A stretch of DNA of 64,000 nt from Karalla daura (GCA_029224185.1 CM055190.1:1289791-1353790); one strand, 5' to 3'. Shown: positions 34,351 to 51,289, numbered from the stretch's first letter. Translations and numbers: made by a program. The notes: generated by a model not told the origin, from the sequence alone.

Positions 34351-36055
34351 AATGTTTTTAACTCATGCCGTCATATACGGTTGCAGTGTTGAAGGGCAGC
34401 AGATATATTGCACACAGAGATGTGCCTAGTCAGTGTCACTGAGGGCTGGGACGCTGTAGGAGACAAAACTAGACAAATCGAGGCTGTTTCACAAGGTTTC
34501 ACAAGTAGTGGGGCAGCCCCAAATAACAGCATACAGCAGAACATACAGCATGTACACACACGGTTAGTGACTATATGAAAGGCATATCACTGTCCATTAA
34601 GTTGTAATTGTCCAAGGAAAGAATTTAATATGATAATAACAACAACAACAACAACAATACTAGCCCCACACTACAGTATTTCTGGGCTCATCGTGCTCTC
34701 AGCACCACTGGGTCGATTGTTGCAGGAAACAGAGAACTGATACTGGATGAGTAAACTGATGAATTCATACAAGAAGAGATTTTTCTGATTATAAAAAATG
34801 TCAAATGAAATTATATGGCTGGGGTTGGAAATAACCCCATTGGGTTGCTTGAGGGTTAAGCAAATGGAGTTTTCTGAGCCAACAATAAAAGAAGAGAACG
34901 ACTGTCAACATCCAGATAATTTGACCCAAATCTCTGGCAGCTCTTGACCCGCTGGTTCTCACTGCGTAATCTTTCACAGATGATCAGAGACTCGCTTTGC
35001 CTCATCCTCGGATCCCAGCAGCACATTCTCATCTTAGGAGCAATAATTATTATAATGAGCTGTCTATGGCTGTGGACGCGTGTATGTATGACAATCATGC
35101 TGCCCGCAGGCACCGTGTACACACACTGAAGCCTCATGGAGTCATTTGACGACCCAGGTCCAACACGCACACATTCTGACTACGGTAGCAGCAGAATAGA
35201 ATAAATACATCCATTGATAAGTTACTACCTCTAAGATGAGGAGGTCGGTTGCTTTAGGCGAGCAGAGACAAGACATGGGTCTACATGGGGATGCAACCAC
35301 AGCGGCTCAGTGGGAACTCTGGGACATTCGTCCTCAGACATGAGCTTTACTGGTGCTTCAGTCTGCAACGACTCTGCTTTGGAATCCTCTGTTTGGAGTA
35401 AAATCACGCATAATCTAATCAGCAAAAGTCAACCCATGTTAAAACGTTCTGCACTGGAGCCACTTTGACAGGTCACATTGTTGAGTCAGAGCGGAGGTGT
35501 CGTCACGCCACTAAAAATAGATCACACGCCAAACAGTTTCTGGTGGTGGAACGAACATGCAAATTAATGTCTTTTCATTAAGTCTTGAGCTGGGTGTCAC
35601 ATCTCAAACAGAGAAATCAAAGAACAAAATCCAAATGAGAGGCGGCCATTAAAGCTTGTTTCATTGATTGATTGGAGGAAAACAGTGATCTGATGTATTC
35701 ACATACGTCACAATTGATTGAGGTCTGCCTCCGCTAGACTTTGACTTATCTTTCTCCCGGTGACTTGATGTGCTTCAGATTCTGTTGCACATTCAACTGA
35801 TTCAATCAAACGTGCATTTTGTTCCCAGAGATCACTGAACTCCCTGCATATGTCCCTACCCGCCACCATTTGTGCTTCTCCACATTTTTTTTTTAAAAAC
35901 AACAGTGTGATTGGGTTTTATTATTGGGCCCTGGTGGGAGTTTTGCTCTGGACAGAGACGATCAGAGCGGATCAAACCTGCCGATGAACACATCAGCAGC
36001 CCCTCAGCATCCTGCTCCTGCTCTCTCCTCTGAAAGCTTGTCACGGCGCACCACT
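34351..36055. other. Intergenic, nothing recognised
   Basis: An AAC trinucleotide run lies at 34638-34657. No gene could be supported. Confidence 0.3.
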
Positions 36056-36269
36056 GCAGCAGGGATGGACTGAACACAGAGCAGCAGGGATGGACTGAAC
36101 ACAGAGCAGCAGGGATGGACTGAACACAGAGCAGCAGGGATGGACTGAACACAGAGCAGCAGGGATGGACTGAACACAGAGCAGCAGGGGTGGACTGAAC
36201 ACAGAGCAGCAGGGATGGACTGAACACAGAGCAGCAGGGGTGGACTGAACACAGAGCAGCAGGGATGGG
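36056..36269. repeat. 25-bp minisatellite (GCAGCAGGGATGGACTGAACACAGA)
   Basis: About 8.5 nearly identical copies; two carry GGGGTGG instead of GGGATGG. Minus-strand frames are open through it and spell CSVHPCCSVFSP, a product of the repeat. Confidence 0.97.
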
Positions 36270-37863
36270 ACTCTGTACTCTACTGACTGACAGATTCTCA
36301 CTACAGGTTGTTGACTGAGAGTCTGAAGTCTCAGTGCAGCTGCTGCGGTTCACACTGTGTGAAGTGTGAGCGACATGATGTACATGAGTTTGAATTCCTA
36401 ACATAAAATTAAATAGAGAACATGTTTACTTGGAATTCAAATGTCAGTCTATACATTATTATTATTATCAACCAGGAGCTTCAACGAACAAAACCCTAAC
36501 ACTAAAGGTGAACATTTAACTGTGCAGATATGAACTGCTGCAACCTGATTGGCTGTTTTCCTGATCAGCTGGACTTGAAATGTGAACAAATTAGACCAGC
36601 AACAACTGCACCAAATGTCTCATTGTCAAAGGAAGATGTTATAGAAATTAAACGATATCATAGAAGATAAATGAGAGTGACGCATCAGCAGATTTCCAGT
36701 TGCTATTCCCTGGTTACGTCACCTCCTGCTCCATGCTCTTACACTCTAAACATGATGTAACATAAACAGTGGAACTCAGGTGTCATGGGCCACAAGCACT
36801 GATCAATCACTCAAACTGGCTCTGAACATCCACTGGAGAGGAGAACAGTAAAGGGCTCAGACACGGAGCCTGAAGGACTGTGACCTGTTGATCATGTGGA
36901 GCCGTGTTGTGAGGCTTCACGTTTCTGGGTTCCAGAGTTTTGGCTGCACAAACATGTTCAGTTGAGGAAAAAAACAAAACACAGCACAAAATACAAAAGT
37001 AATGACAGAGCTCATCACTGCGACCACTACGGGTCCTCCTGGCTCCACTGGGTGACATGGGGGCAGAGTTTTCACTTGTCTGTTGACCAGGAGCGGAAGC
37101 GCCTCCATCGCAGTGAGCCGAGCAGGACCGAGGAGGCGTTATTGTCGGTTTGAGGCTCTTTTGCAGCGACTTAATGGGATGTGAACGATGGCTGATGCAT
37201 TGAGGAACCCTGAGACGAGCTACGTGGCGAGGACTCAGCTGCACAGTCTCCCAGTCGGCTCTTCCGCTGACAGATATCCCTCCTCTCTATTGCATTTTAA
37301 CTGAAACAGATTATTTGTCCCCGTAAACACGCCCTCGAGCTCTGCACTGAGGCTGAAGATCGCCCTCGGCCTGGAACACAGGATGCTGCTTGAAGGGCTC
37401 TGCTACTGAACAACTAACTATGAAAAATGTGAACAGATTGGTGGATTGAATTTCAAAAATAAAATCAATTACTGTGACTTTTTCCAGTTTCAGTGAAATT
37501 ACGAGTTTAAGTTAATTAAAAAACAACTACTTGAAGAATATTTTAGTTACCAAAAAACATGAAATATTTATGTCCCACGACAGCATCATTGAGACTGAGG
37601 AGCAGCTCTAACATGAAGAGATCCATCGCCCTGATGTTTGAACCATGCAGCCACAGTGGAGTCACAGCCCAGCCTGTGGGTCTGATAGAAGCTGAAAAGG
37701 TCTTTTATTTTCTGTGAGATCGAAAATCTGAGAGCAAGAATAACTCATAATGACCTTTGCAGATGATACTCTTTGAAGTTTTCTGCCACCTCCACAATCC
37801 TCAAAAGTCAGAATGCAATTATGAAAAAGAAAAACAACTGAGCCTGCACCCACACATGCATGC

Positions 37864-37867
<4 letters not shown>
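36270..37867. other. Intergenic, nothing recognised
   Basis: Opposed open frames at 36807-37244 show no known domain. Confidence 0.3.

Positions 37868-37926
<59 letters not shown>
37868..37926. repeat. (CA)n microsatellite
   Basis: About 29 CA units. Confidence 0.98.
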
Positions 37927-37931
<5 letters not shown>

Positions 37932-38179
37932 ACATGTCCTTTTCCACTCCCTCAGTTACGTAACCTTAATGCGAGAGACAGCTTGACTAAGACATCCTGG
38001 GCCTGTCTTGTGATGGCCGTTTACTTGGGCATTCTGGGAATTCATTCATTCATTACCATGTTGAGCTGATGACCTGAGTGTCAACGCAGATGAATCACAC
38101 AAGACCATAGAGGCCCCATGTCTGTCTCCGTGCAAATGTGGGAAGAGTGTGTTACTGGAGGCGGGACATGGAAGCACAT

Positions 38180-38340
38180 CTTAGTTTCTGCCTGACTTTA
38201 AACAGAGTAAATCCTCAAAATCCCGTACAAAAAGCACAAAATGAGATGCTTCCTCTCGGGCAGTTAGGGAATTTTTTTGCGGGTGACAGCGAGTTTGCAC
38301 ACGTTTTTATACACGCAAAGCTTTAGTAAATCAGGCCCAT
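38180..38340. mobile_element. MITE-like end fragment, relative of 14.7 kb
   Basis: 38275-38338 (TTGCGGGTGACAGCGAGTTT, GCACACGTTTTTATACACGC, AAAGCTTTAGTAAATCAGGC) matches 14741-14803. On the minus strand it starts GGCCTGATTTACTAAAGC, a common MITE terminus. The other end is not identified. Confidence 0.5.
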
Positions 38341-38433
38341 AGTCTAATGTACACTGTAGGTTTGGAGCCAGGTTTAGGATGAAGCAGCATGAGGCTCCCA
38401 ACACATAGCAGTGTTTCAGTCCGAGGTCATTTA

Positions 38434-38963
38434 TGCCCCGTTTCCATTACAGCTCTACTCGGCTCGGCCTTTTGTGCATTTCCATTACCTACTATATTTC
38501 TAGTGCCTGCTCGCCTGCCAGGCCAAGTCAGGCCAAGCCGAGCCAGGTCAAACCGAGAAGGGGTGGCTGTGGTTCCTCAGACCGGCAGATGTGGCGCAGT
38601 AAGAACCAGGAGTGGAAACACGGCATGTGATTGGTCATGGCGTCTCATTTGATCATTGCAAAGACCGCTGCCATGTTTGAGAAACAAATGCCTCCTCTTC
38701 AGTTCTTGCTTGTTTTCCGCCTGTTTTGGGAACAATGACAAGGCGCAGAGCGACAGCTTGGTCGGTAGAGGAGCTGCAGACTCGTCTGCCCATCGTCGCT
38801 GACAAAAGCTTGACTTGGCAACACACAGTGAGCATGTTTACCTTCGTCCTTACGACGACCGGAGACTTGAAATGCGGCTCTATTCTGTAGAGGAAATGAA
38901 CTCGGGCCAAGCCGAGCCGAGTACGGTAGAGTAGAGCTGGTACCAGGCAGTGGAAATGGGGCA
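38434..38963. mobile_element. Harbinger-type MITE with TTA target duplication
   Basis: A 530-bp element flanked by TTA on both sides (38431-38433 and 38964-38966). The termini are inverted: TGCCCCGTTTCCATTACAG on the left and TGCCCCATTTCCACTGCCTG read from the right. Subterminal CTCTACTCGGCTCGGC-type blocks are also inverted. A 3-bp TTA duplication is the hallmark of PIF/Harbinger elements. An internal plus-strand reading near 38735 (RRRATAWSVEELQTRLPIVA) looks like the start of a Myb/SANT domain, so this may be a deletion derivative of an autonomous element. Confidence 0.8.
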
Positions 38964-39027
38964 TTAGTGTCATGAGAAGTGTCAGTCAGACTGCAGTTGT
39001 GTCACATAAATCTGCTGCTGCCAAGCA

Positions 39028-39104
39028 CCGTGTCCTGTGGCCAGACCTGTGTCCTGTGACCAGACCTGTGTCCTGTGACCAGACCTGTGTCCTGTGACCA
39101 GACT
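39028..39104. repeat. 19-bp tandem repeat (TGTCCTGTGACCAGACCTG)
   Basis: Four copies, the first with GGCC in place of GACC. Confidence 0.95.
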
Positions 39105-39144
39105 CTCCACAGTTGTTACAGTTACAGTTTACATCACAGTGACG

Positions 39145-39290
39145 GCCTCTCTGGCCTAGCTGACCAGTCTGGCTGGCTTCTCAGGCCTCACAGACTGGCC
39201 TGGCCTCACTGACTGGTCTCTCTGGCCTCACTGACTGGCCTGGCTGGTCTCTCTGGCCTCACTGGCCTGCCTGACCAGTCTGGCTCGTCG
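39145..39290. repeat. Imperfect CTGGCCTCACTGACTGG repeat
   Basis: Repeated TCTCTGGCCT, CACTGACTGGCCTGG and GACCAGTCTGGCT words in a degenerate array. Confidence 0.7.
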
Positions 39291-39432
39291 GGGGCATGGT
39301 CACAGGTCACATGACATCCTGAACACGCAGCAGCAGGCCTCAGGCTCCACTCCCAGAATCCTTTGGTGCAGCAGGCGACAGCCAGGCTCTTAGCCCCCAG
39401 TGACAAACACTCTGTATTTACGCCCCAGCAGG

Positions 39433-39434
<2 letters not shown>

Positions 39435-39505
<71 letters not shown>
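39435..39505. repeat. (CA)n microsatellite
   Basis: About 35 CA units. Confidence 0.98.
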
Positions 39506-39508
<3 letters not shown>

Positions 39509-40997
39509 CCTCCCATCTGTGACACTTACGCAGTCCATCAACAGTTCCTGACACATGAACAAGATCAGATCCATTGACAGCCAAGCAGTTCAGCTTCGTA
39601 CTGTTACATATCATCATCCTCAAAGTTACATGTAGCTTGATGTGACTTGGTCTTTTGGTGCTGATTTGGAGCTAATAGAGCCTCTTAACAGACACACTGA
39701 TGATTTAACCTGCTTGTCTCATTATCAGTTGTTTCATTGATTTCAAGATTTGAATGTTTTCCTCCCTGTCACTTGTGATGGTTGAACCAGGCCTGGTTTT
39801 GTTACAGATCTGTGACCTGATGTGTGATACTCAACACTGAACAATAGGAGTATTGGTGGACTGAACCCAGCAACAGTCTTAAAACACACACAAACATCGA
39901 CTGCAGAGAGGTTCAGATCAACCCATAGAACTTGATAATGTGGAGAGAGAACCAGAGCCCTGAGCTTCACCCTGACTGTCTGACAAACTTCACTTTCCAG
40001 CTTCATTATCCAGCACTTGAAAGCAATCCCACAGAACCAATAAAAACAGTTCATAATAAATATGTGTGTCAAGTTTAAAATGTCAAGAAGAAGAAAGGGA
40101 TAACATAACAATGGAGGAGTTAAGGAGCAGGGAATGATCTTACATTGAAGTTCCTGACTCTTTGATGAGTGCAGCTCATAGAGTTCTGGCTACAATTACA
40201 GAATACTAAAATAAATCAGATGCATGTAAAGTTTCCACCACACTACGGTGACTGGTCAGTGCACCAGACTAAGCTGCTCTGGAGGTGAAAGATGTCGTGG
40301 ATGTCTGTTCCTTGAGCTGCCTCAGACTCTCAGCTCACAAATGAAACAGTAACGAGTGACCCAAACGTTGCTTTAACCTTTTCTTACAGGTTTCCCCTGC
40401 AATATCTGTCTGAAAGTTAAACATGCTAAAAAAAGTCTACATCTCCATCTCGTCCTGCCGCCTGATCCCAGCATGTTGATGAGTGTGTTATTATTGTGCT
40501 ACGTCCACTAGCTAAACTCAGCTGGTAGACAATAACGTGACGATTATACAATTGAAGAGAGTGTTGGCCATTGTGACAATAATTGGTTTATTGGTTAAAG
40601 AAAGAAGAAGGTAACACTGAGGTAGGGAAGACGAGACAAGGTGGTTGTGGCAAATAAAAGGAAATGAATACAACAAAAGTAGACCTGGCTAAACTTTCCC
40701 AGCTAAAAATAAAACACCAAAACACATACATGTGTGGCACAACCAATAACCCTAGTGTATTAACAAAGGAAGCACCTACATAAGTGCAGGGAATGTATAG
40801 GTTACCCCTCTTACCTAGAGCCGACCACCTCAGCTACACCGTCCTTATGAAACACACCTCAGACTTTAACCAACAGAAAGATAATAGTTTGCAGCAGCAG
40901 CCTGCAGCCAGGAGCAAAAGAGGCTGGAGACAGAGGATGTCCTCCCTGGTGATTGGCCATCTGTGAGCTGGAGAGGTCCAATCAGCAGCCTGGCCCT
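39506..40997. other. Intergenic, nothing recognised
   Basis: 40560-40990 borders the gypsy remnant and may be repeat-derived; no family could be assigned. Confidence 0.3.
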
Positions 40998-42770
40998 GCC
41001 TTCACAGGTGAGGAAACCAAGTTATGGCAAAGATCTTCACACCTACAGGACACACCTGTCGACCAACCCGCTGAACACGATAAGTCATGTTGCCTTTTCC
41101 ACATTTGGCAAGATTGAGTGTAAGAGATGCACCAGACATGCAGGTAAAAACTTCCCTCAGGGTATTCACGTGAGATCATCCAAGTGTGTGCAGCAATATG
41201 AAACACCTCCCTGTACCTTATTTACAAGCCTCTGAAACGTAACAGGTGCTTTGCACTGACCAAAAGGCATGATAGTGGGAGGAAACTGTCAGGGGTCACA
41301 ACAGCTGAGATTTCACACAGGGTTTAAGGAACCTGCCAGTATCCCTTTAACATATCAAGTTTGCTGACAAGGTTTGCTGGACCGATTTCATCAATTTCAT
41401 CAGTAAGAGGCAGTGGGAATGCATCAGGAACCATTGCAGCATTCACCTTCTGGAAGTCTGTACAGAATCTTGAACTTCTTTCGCACTTTGTATCGAGAAG
41501 GCAAGGGGAACTTCATGGGCTAGAACTGGGAACTGCAAACCCACTTTGTAGGATAGTCACCCTCCTTTCTCATGATTACCCTCTTAATGGGATTAATCCG
41601 ATATGCACGCTGTTTAATTGGTGCTGGATTAGTTAAAACAATGTCATGAATAATAGGAGTAGTTTGGAACATCACTGAACTGACTGGGGAAATAACACAG
41701 AAGTTTCTCAACATCACAACGCTGTTCACTAGAGAAATGAGACAAATAATTGGACAAATCAGACATTGTCTCAGTACTACTAAGTCTTGCCCCGTGTGGT
41801 GTAGCACTATCTATAGCTAACCAGTCATCATTGTCAAGAAGGCTCACCTTTGTGATGGAAGCCATGTGAGAGACAGTCGTCTGCACCTCCTGAGCTGTAG
41901 ATGATGCATTGTGATGTGTTCTGGGTCAATACTGTTTCATCCCGTTAACACGACACATTCTGGACCGACGCCTACAGTCAAAGGTTCTGATAACACAGGT
42001 TGTGTCACTGAGTTTTGTTTTGTTTTTTTTCATAAGGACCAGAAAATGTTATGGAACTGAAGAACTAGGAACAGGCATGAGAGTTAAAACTTTGTCACCT
42101 GGCTTGAATGACCGGGAAGCAGCTCTCTGATTGTAATATTTCTTCATCTTCACCTGAGAAGATGACAGGGCATCCTTGGCTATGGAACAAGCTCACTGGA
42201 TACCTTTGAAGTGCCCCCTGGCTTTTGGGATGGTAAGAACTAAACATTACATGGTTAATGCCTAAAGTGTTAAGTACCTGGGCAAACACTGGATTTGAAA
42301 TTATTGCCTTGGTCTGATTGAATTACTCTTGGCAAACTAAACACTGAAAAACTTAACCAAAGCCTTGGTGACAACTGGAGCTGTTATTTTCCATAGTAGC
42401 TTCTGGAAACCTGGTGGAAGCATACATCACTGTGAATAGAAACTGGTTTCCAGCCTTAGTCTTCGGCAATGGCCCCCTTACGGTCAACAATGACGTTCTC
42501 AAATGGTTGTCCCATCACTGGAATGGGACAAAGGGGTGCAGGGAAAATAGTCTGGTTTGGCTTTCATGTAACCTGACACACATGGCAAGTACAACAGTGA
42601 TGGACATCCAGATTTTAGTCCTGTACAGAAGAAATGTTTATGGACTCTGTTTTAAGTTTATTAAGTTCTTAGTTATAAGGAAATCTTTTATTACAGGTGT
42701 GAGGTGCTCTTCAGTACAACTGAGCTCTTCCTGTTTAGATAGATCTTTTGGGGAATAATTAAAACTGATC
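40998..42770 (-). mobile_element. Gmr1-like Ty3/gypsy pol remnant (integrase before RT)
   Basis: Read 5' to 3' on the minus strand: an integrase zinc-finger end with the CTCHVCQ motif (about 42566-42595); the first core Asp in VIVD (about 42490); a second core Asp in SDQGNNF (42298-42320); YHPKSQGALQRY (about 42208-42245), where the usual catalytic Glu is Gln; and an FSGPYE (GPY) motif near 42040. After a spacer containing LLDNDDWLAIDSA come the reverse transcriptase motifs: PIKQRAYRINPIKR (about 41600), KLDMLKGYWQVP (about 41340-41370), MPFGQ (about 41275), and HLDD (about 41180), where YLDD is usual. The last recognisable block is GASLTLNLAKC (about 41110). At least six frameshifts or stops break the frame. 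IN upstream of RT is the Gmr1-clade order; standard gypsy has RT first. No LTRs, gag or RNase H were found, so it is a truncated dead copy. Confidence 0.85.
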
Positions 42771-43420
42771 CATCACTTTAATCAGGATGTCAGTAAAACA
42801 TCAGGACATTCAGGAAGACGTTGTGAACAGACACATACAGGCACAACTAAACTGAAATGTGTTGCTCGCCATCTCCACGTCTTTGGTCCAGGACAGAAAA
42901 CATGTGAACGCCTGGACCAAAGACTCCCTGGAGCTGCTGTGAGATTTGTTTTGCAGTTTTTTTTCCTACATGTGATAAAAAAAGCACCTCAGACATAAAC
43001 CAAGCCCTCTAACTTCAGCATAAAGCACCACTCGTGCTTCTGTAAGGCATCAGGCACTGGTCTGCTTCCAGCATTAAACACCGCACTCGGGGTTCCTCTG
43101 AAGCACCTGGAATTCTAGCCATCGTTGGAGTAGCAACGTCTTTGTGTTCAGTCTTTGAGAGAGAGAGAACGGCACAGTCTGCAGACGTCTCGGGAGCTGA
43201 ACCTGTGTACATGGAGCTGCATCATCACAGCAGGACCCCCCCAGGGGTCAGAGCCAGCTGGTCAGAGGAAAGGGGGGTTCTACAGGACTTGTCTGCTCTG
43301 CTTGGATGAGCCATGACCCATAAGAGGAAGAGGAAGAAGGAGCCAGATGTGGAGCTGCTTTGCTTCAGGGAGCCGAGGCTCCGGTCGAGCAGGCCCAGTG
43401 AGCAGCAGACTGATGGGCAT

Positions 43421-43421
<1 letters not shown>
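42771..43421. other. Intergenic, nothing recognised
   Basis: No domain or repeat assigned. CATGTG/ACGCCTGGACCAAAGAC words at 42885-42930 are partly repeated. Confidence 0.3.

Positions 43422-43511
<90 letters not shown>
43422..43511. repeat. (GT)n microsatellite
   Basis: About 45 GT units. Confidence 0.98.
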
Positions 43512-47898
<4,387 letters not shown>

Positions 47899-48239
47899 CA
47901 GCAGACAGCAGCTTTGCCCTGACTTGTCCTGTTCGTGGCTGCGTCTTTGTGCGGCTGCTCATCCTCTGGTTTTATTCCTCAGCTTTAGTCTGAGCCTAAG
48001 CTCCAAATCTCTGCCTCCGCTGAGCCACTCAGTCTCAAATTAGAGGCAATGTAAATGACTTACATAATCACACACACACACACACGCACACACACACGCA
48101 CACACACAGGATCACATTCCAAATATGTGCAGTAAACATTTCATGAGACTGTAGATGAGCGTAGAAACCAGCAACTAGAATAAGTCCTGGAGAGACCCAA
48201 TCATATCAGTGATCAGGTTCCTGCTCCAGCTAGCATACA
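47899..48239. other. Intergenic, nothing recognised
   Basis: Includes a short (CA)n at 48071-48107. Confidence 0.4.
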
Positions 48240-49050
48240 TCAACGACGAGTCGGGTTACAGCACCAGATTAACCGCCGAGTGTCATGGTGCAATATGAAC
48301 AAACTGAGGCTGAATTCCCTGAACAGTAGAGATGGTAGTGGACTGCAGAAAGGACCATACCCCCTGTCATCCTCTGTGACTCTGCAGTGACCCTGGTTGA
48401 GTCCTTCCGCTTCCAGGGCACCACCATCTCCCAGGGGCTCAAATGGGAGCAGAACATCAGCTACCTCACCAAGAAGGCTCAGCAGAGGATACACTTCCTG
48501 CGGCAGCTGAAGAGGTTTCACCTCCCTGAGAAGATGCTGGTGAACTTCTACACAGCCACCATCGAGTCCATCCTAACATCTTCCACGACAGTCTGGTGTG
48601 CTGCAGCTACAGCCAGAGACAGGACCGAGCTGCAGTGTGTCTCTCACTCTGCAGGGAGGGCGATTGGCTGCAGCCTCCCATCTCTCTCCAGGCTGTTGGT
48701 CTCCAGGACCCAGACACATGCAGCCAGAATTGCTGCTGACCCCTCTCACCAGGACACAAGCTTTTCCAGCCCCTCCCCTCTGGCAGAAGATTCTGATCCA
48801 TTTGGACCAGGACCTCACGCCACAGGAACAGTTTCTTCCCCTCTGCAGTCAGCCGAATGAACAATTGCCCCAGTTCCGCCTAAATTACCCTATGGACAGT
48901 ATTTGTGGGGGAGCAGTACAGAACTTTAACTTTTATTTATTGTACTTTATTCTACTCCTTTTTTTTACTTTTTAGATTCTAACCCTCTACATTTGTGCTA
49001 ACTAACCATTCTGCTCTGACTATTCCAGATAATTGCACTTTTGCTCGGCA
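48240..49050 (+). pseudogene. LINE reverse transcriptase, C-terminal fragment (L2/Rex-type)
   Basis: The plus frame from about 48390 reads VESFRFQGTTISQGLKWEQN, then YLTKKAQQRIHFLRQLKRFH, FYTATIESILTSSTTVWCA and a RAIGCSLPSL block. This is the conserved end of the RT polypeptide in L2/Rex-type teleost LINEs. After ADPSH (about 48738) the reading shifts frame: GHKLFQPLPSGRRF continues in the next frame, meets a TGA, and NSFFPSAVSRMNN follows. Upstream, a diverged WC--NKL-LN segment (48288-48355) is the end of the palm/thumb region. The 3' tail continues to about 49050 without an obvious terminal repeat. The 5' half of the element is missing, as is usual for LINE copies. Confidence 0.85.
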
Positions 49051-49393
49051 GCTTTGATCGTCAGACTAGAGACTCGTCTTTCACACACACCATGCAAACG
49101 CTGGAGGTCTGGACTGAAGGTGAGATGAGCTGATGTGTGGGTGTGTGAGGTGCACAGACAAACATACATTTAGATCCTGTTAATGGGGGAGTTAACAAAC
49201 ACGTGTTAACGTGCACTCTCAGCTCTCGTTCAGCTAAGACTGAATTGCAGCACTGGCTGGGCTCATCCCAACCCTCCCGCCTTCTGTCGACCTTGTAAAC
49301 AACGTGCGGTCTATTTATGAAGCATAACTGGTTCCCAGTCTGGACCCAGTGAGGCCAGTGAGATAAAGATTTCCTCTGTTGTTCGTGTTCATG
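49051..49393. other. Intergenic, nothing recognised
   Basis: No feature could be supported. Confidence 0.3.
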
Positions 49394-50345
49394 TCAGAAT
49401 GGTTTAACTAAGACTAAGACAGTGTAATAACAGGACCGAAACGCATGACTCTGGACTCGAACAGAGAAGAAAAGAGACAAGCTGAATGAATTAAAACAAG
49501 AATATGGTGAAAACACAGCACGAGTGAACACAAACGAGACAAGAGGATGTGCGCTCACCCCCGGGGAGAACACTGGGATCTTGAGAAAATACAACACAAG
49601 ATTTGATAGACATGAAATATGAAGCAGAAGCTCTAGCACAGAACACATTATGGATTACAAACAGGCACCAAAGCAAACATACAAGCAAGCAAGCCAAACA
49701 CAGAGTTTAAGGGCAAGGAGTTGCTGGTGACAGACACAGGAGGAAGGGCAAGTGACCTGACGGGGGGGGGGGGGGTTACCCTTTCAAAATAAAACAGGAA
49801 GTAACGGATACAAAACCCCAGATGAGACAGGCTGCTCGGGGCTGTGGGGAGCAGTGTCGACTGCTTGGAACTCTGGAGGAGCGGCTCCAGTTGACGCTCA
49901 GGGATCTGGGGAAGCGCCTGCTGCTCAGGCACTGGATGGAGGTCGGCTCGTACACTGGATAGGAGCCAAGCACAGGGGAAGGTCCAATGGCTAAGTGTGA
50001 ATTCAGCTTGAGCATGTTGTCCAGTGTCTTGCCTATCCCTATAAGCGAGTCCAAAAGAGGAGAGAGTTCAGCTGGAGAAAAGCATGAAGCAGAAGCTCTA
50101 CTACCGAGCACATTATGGATTACAAACAGGCAGCAAAGCAAACGTACAAGCAAGCAAGCCAAACACACAAAACACACGGGCTCAAGACATAGGGGAGACA
50201 CAGACAGCACCAGTGATTAGGGAGTTGCAGGTGACAGAGGACTCAGGAGGAGGGGCAAGTGACATTGAGACGTGGAGGGTTTCAAATAAAACAGGAAATA
50301 ACGGATACCAAACCCCAGACGAGACGAACCTCACAACAGTGTGAC
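49394..50345 (-). mobile_element. Interspersed repeat, copy 2, with internal duplication
   Basis: A segment of about 210 bp starting GAAGCAGAAGCTCTA occurs at 49621 and again at 50086 (offset 465 bp), each running to TTTCAAA(A)TAAAACAGGAA and ACGGATAC. The minus-strand frame at 49940-50075 reads AELSPLLDSLIGIGKTLDNM, similar to the 969-1080 peptide of copy 1. A G14 run lies at 49761-49774. Family not assigned. Confidence 0.6.
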
Positions 50346-51289
50346 AGCTACACCATGCTGATCAGACCGGTCAAGATGTTTACACAATGAAGAAGCTAAA
50401 AAAAATCTGTGTTGATTTCAGCACACTTTGCCTTCAAACTCTCAGCAGTTCTTGTTTAGTCATGATTATGACTACAGTTGTGGTCAATATTAATATGAAT
50501 ATTAAAATCATGAATGTTGTTGCCGCTCAATAGCAGGTTTTCTTCTTTGCTTTTTATACTTTCTGTCTAATCATAACCCTGTTCATGGAATCCTGGTCCT
50601 GGATGTATCATATACACAAGTATATATGTATCACATCATATGGATGTCTGCTCAAATTAACTGTTCTATCATTGATGTTTTCAATTATTTAATTTTTCCA
50701 ATATTTCTCATATATTTCCTTGCCTCTCTCTCAGAGGAGAGACAACAAAAATGTACCTGAGGCCCCCGAGACCTGGAGGCTCAGGAGAGCTGAGTGGCTC
50801 TGGGTTCTTATTACTAAAGACGTCTAAAATGGAAGACAATTTTTATCTACATGCCTTATTACCTAATTGTTTCAATGACTTTAAATGTACTTTAAATTTT
50901 AATGTCCCTGTTGATTTTTAAGTCTTTTTATCCTGCTTGTCTTGATTTTAAATAGTCTCTTTTAAGTCCCAATACATTTCCTTGCCTCTGCAGAGCATTG
51001 TGCATTTCAGAGTGGTGCTGCACAGATGAACTTTATTCGTCTCGTTCTTGATGTTGTTGTTTGCTCTATTGTTGCTGGTGAAGAGCTTGTGACAACTCGA
51101 GGCCATGATGTGAACTGCGATTTTTATGCCTTTGACTGCTGGAGGCAACAACAATTAGCCTTCAGACATAGATATAAAATAACTAGAATCTGTTTTGCAC
51201 CCAGGTCAGGACCGAATGGAAGGAAGCAGACGTCATCACAGATCAACGTCCTGCGCCATCAACCCCAACATCTGTGTGCTTCTGACACA
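50346..51289. other. Intergenic; AT-rich
   Basis: No gene recognised. A frame starting at 51026 begins with a hydrophobic MNFIRLVLDVVVCSIVAGEE and continues open into the 18-bp minisatellite. Confidence 0.3.

Noticed and set aside
36004..36404. Cys-rich SVHPCC repeat protein on the minus strand
   Set aside because: Produced by the 25-bp minisatellite in three frames equally.
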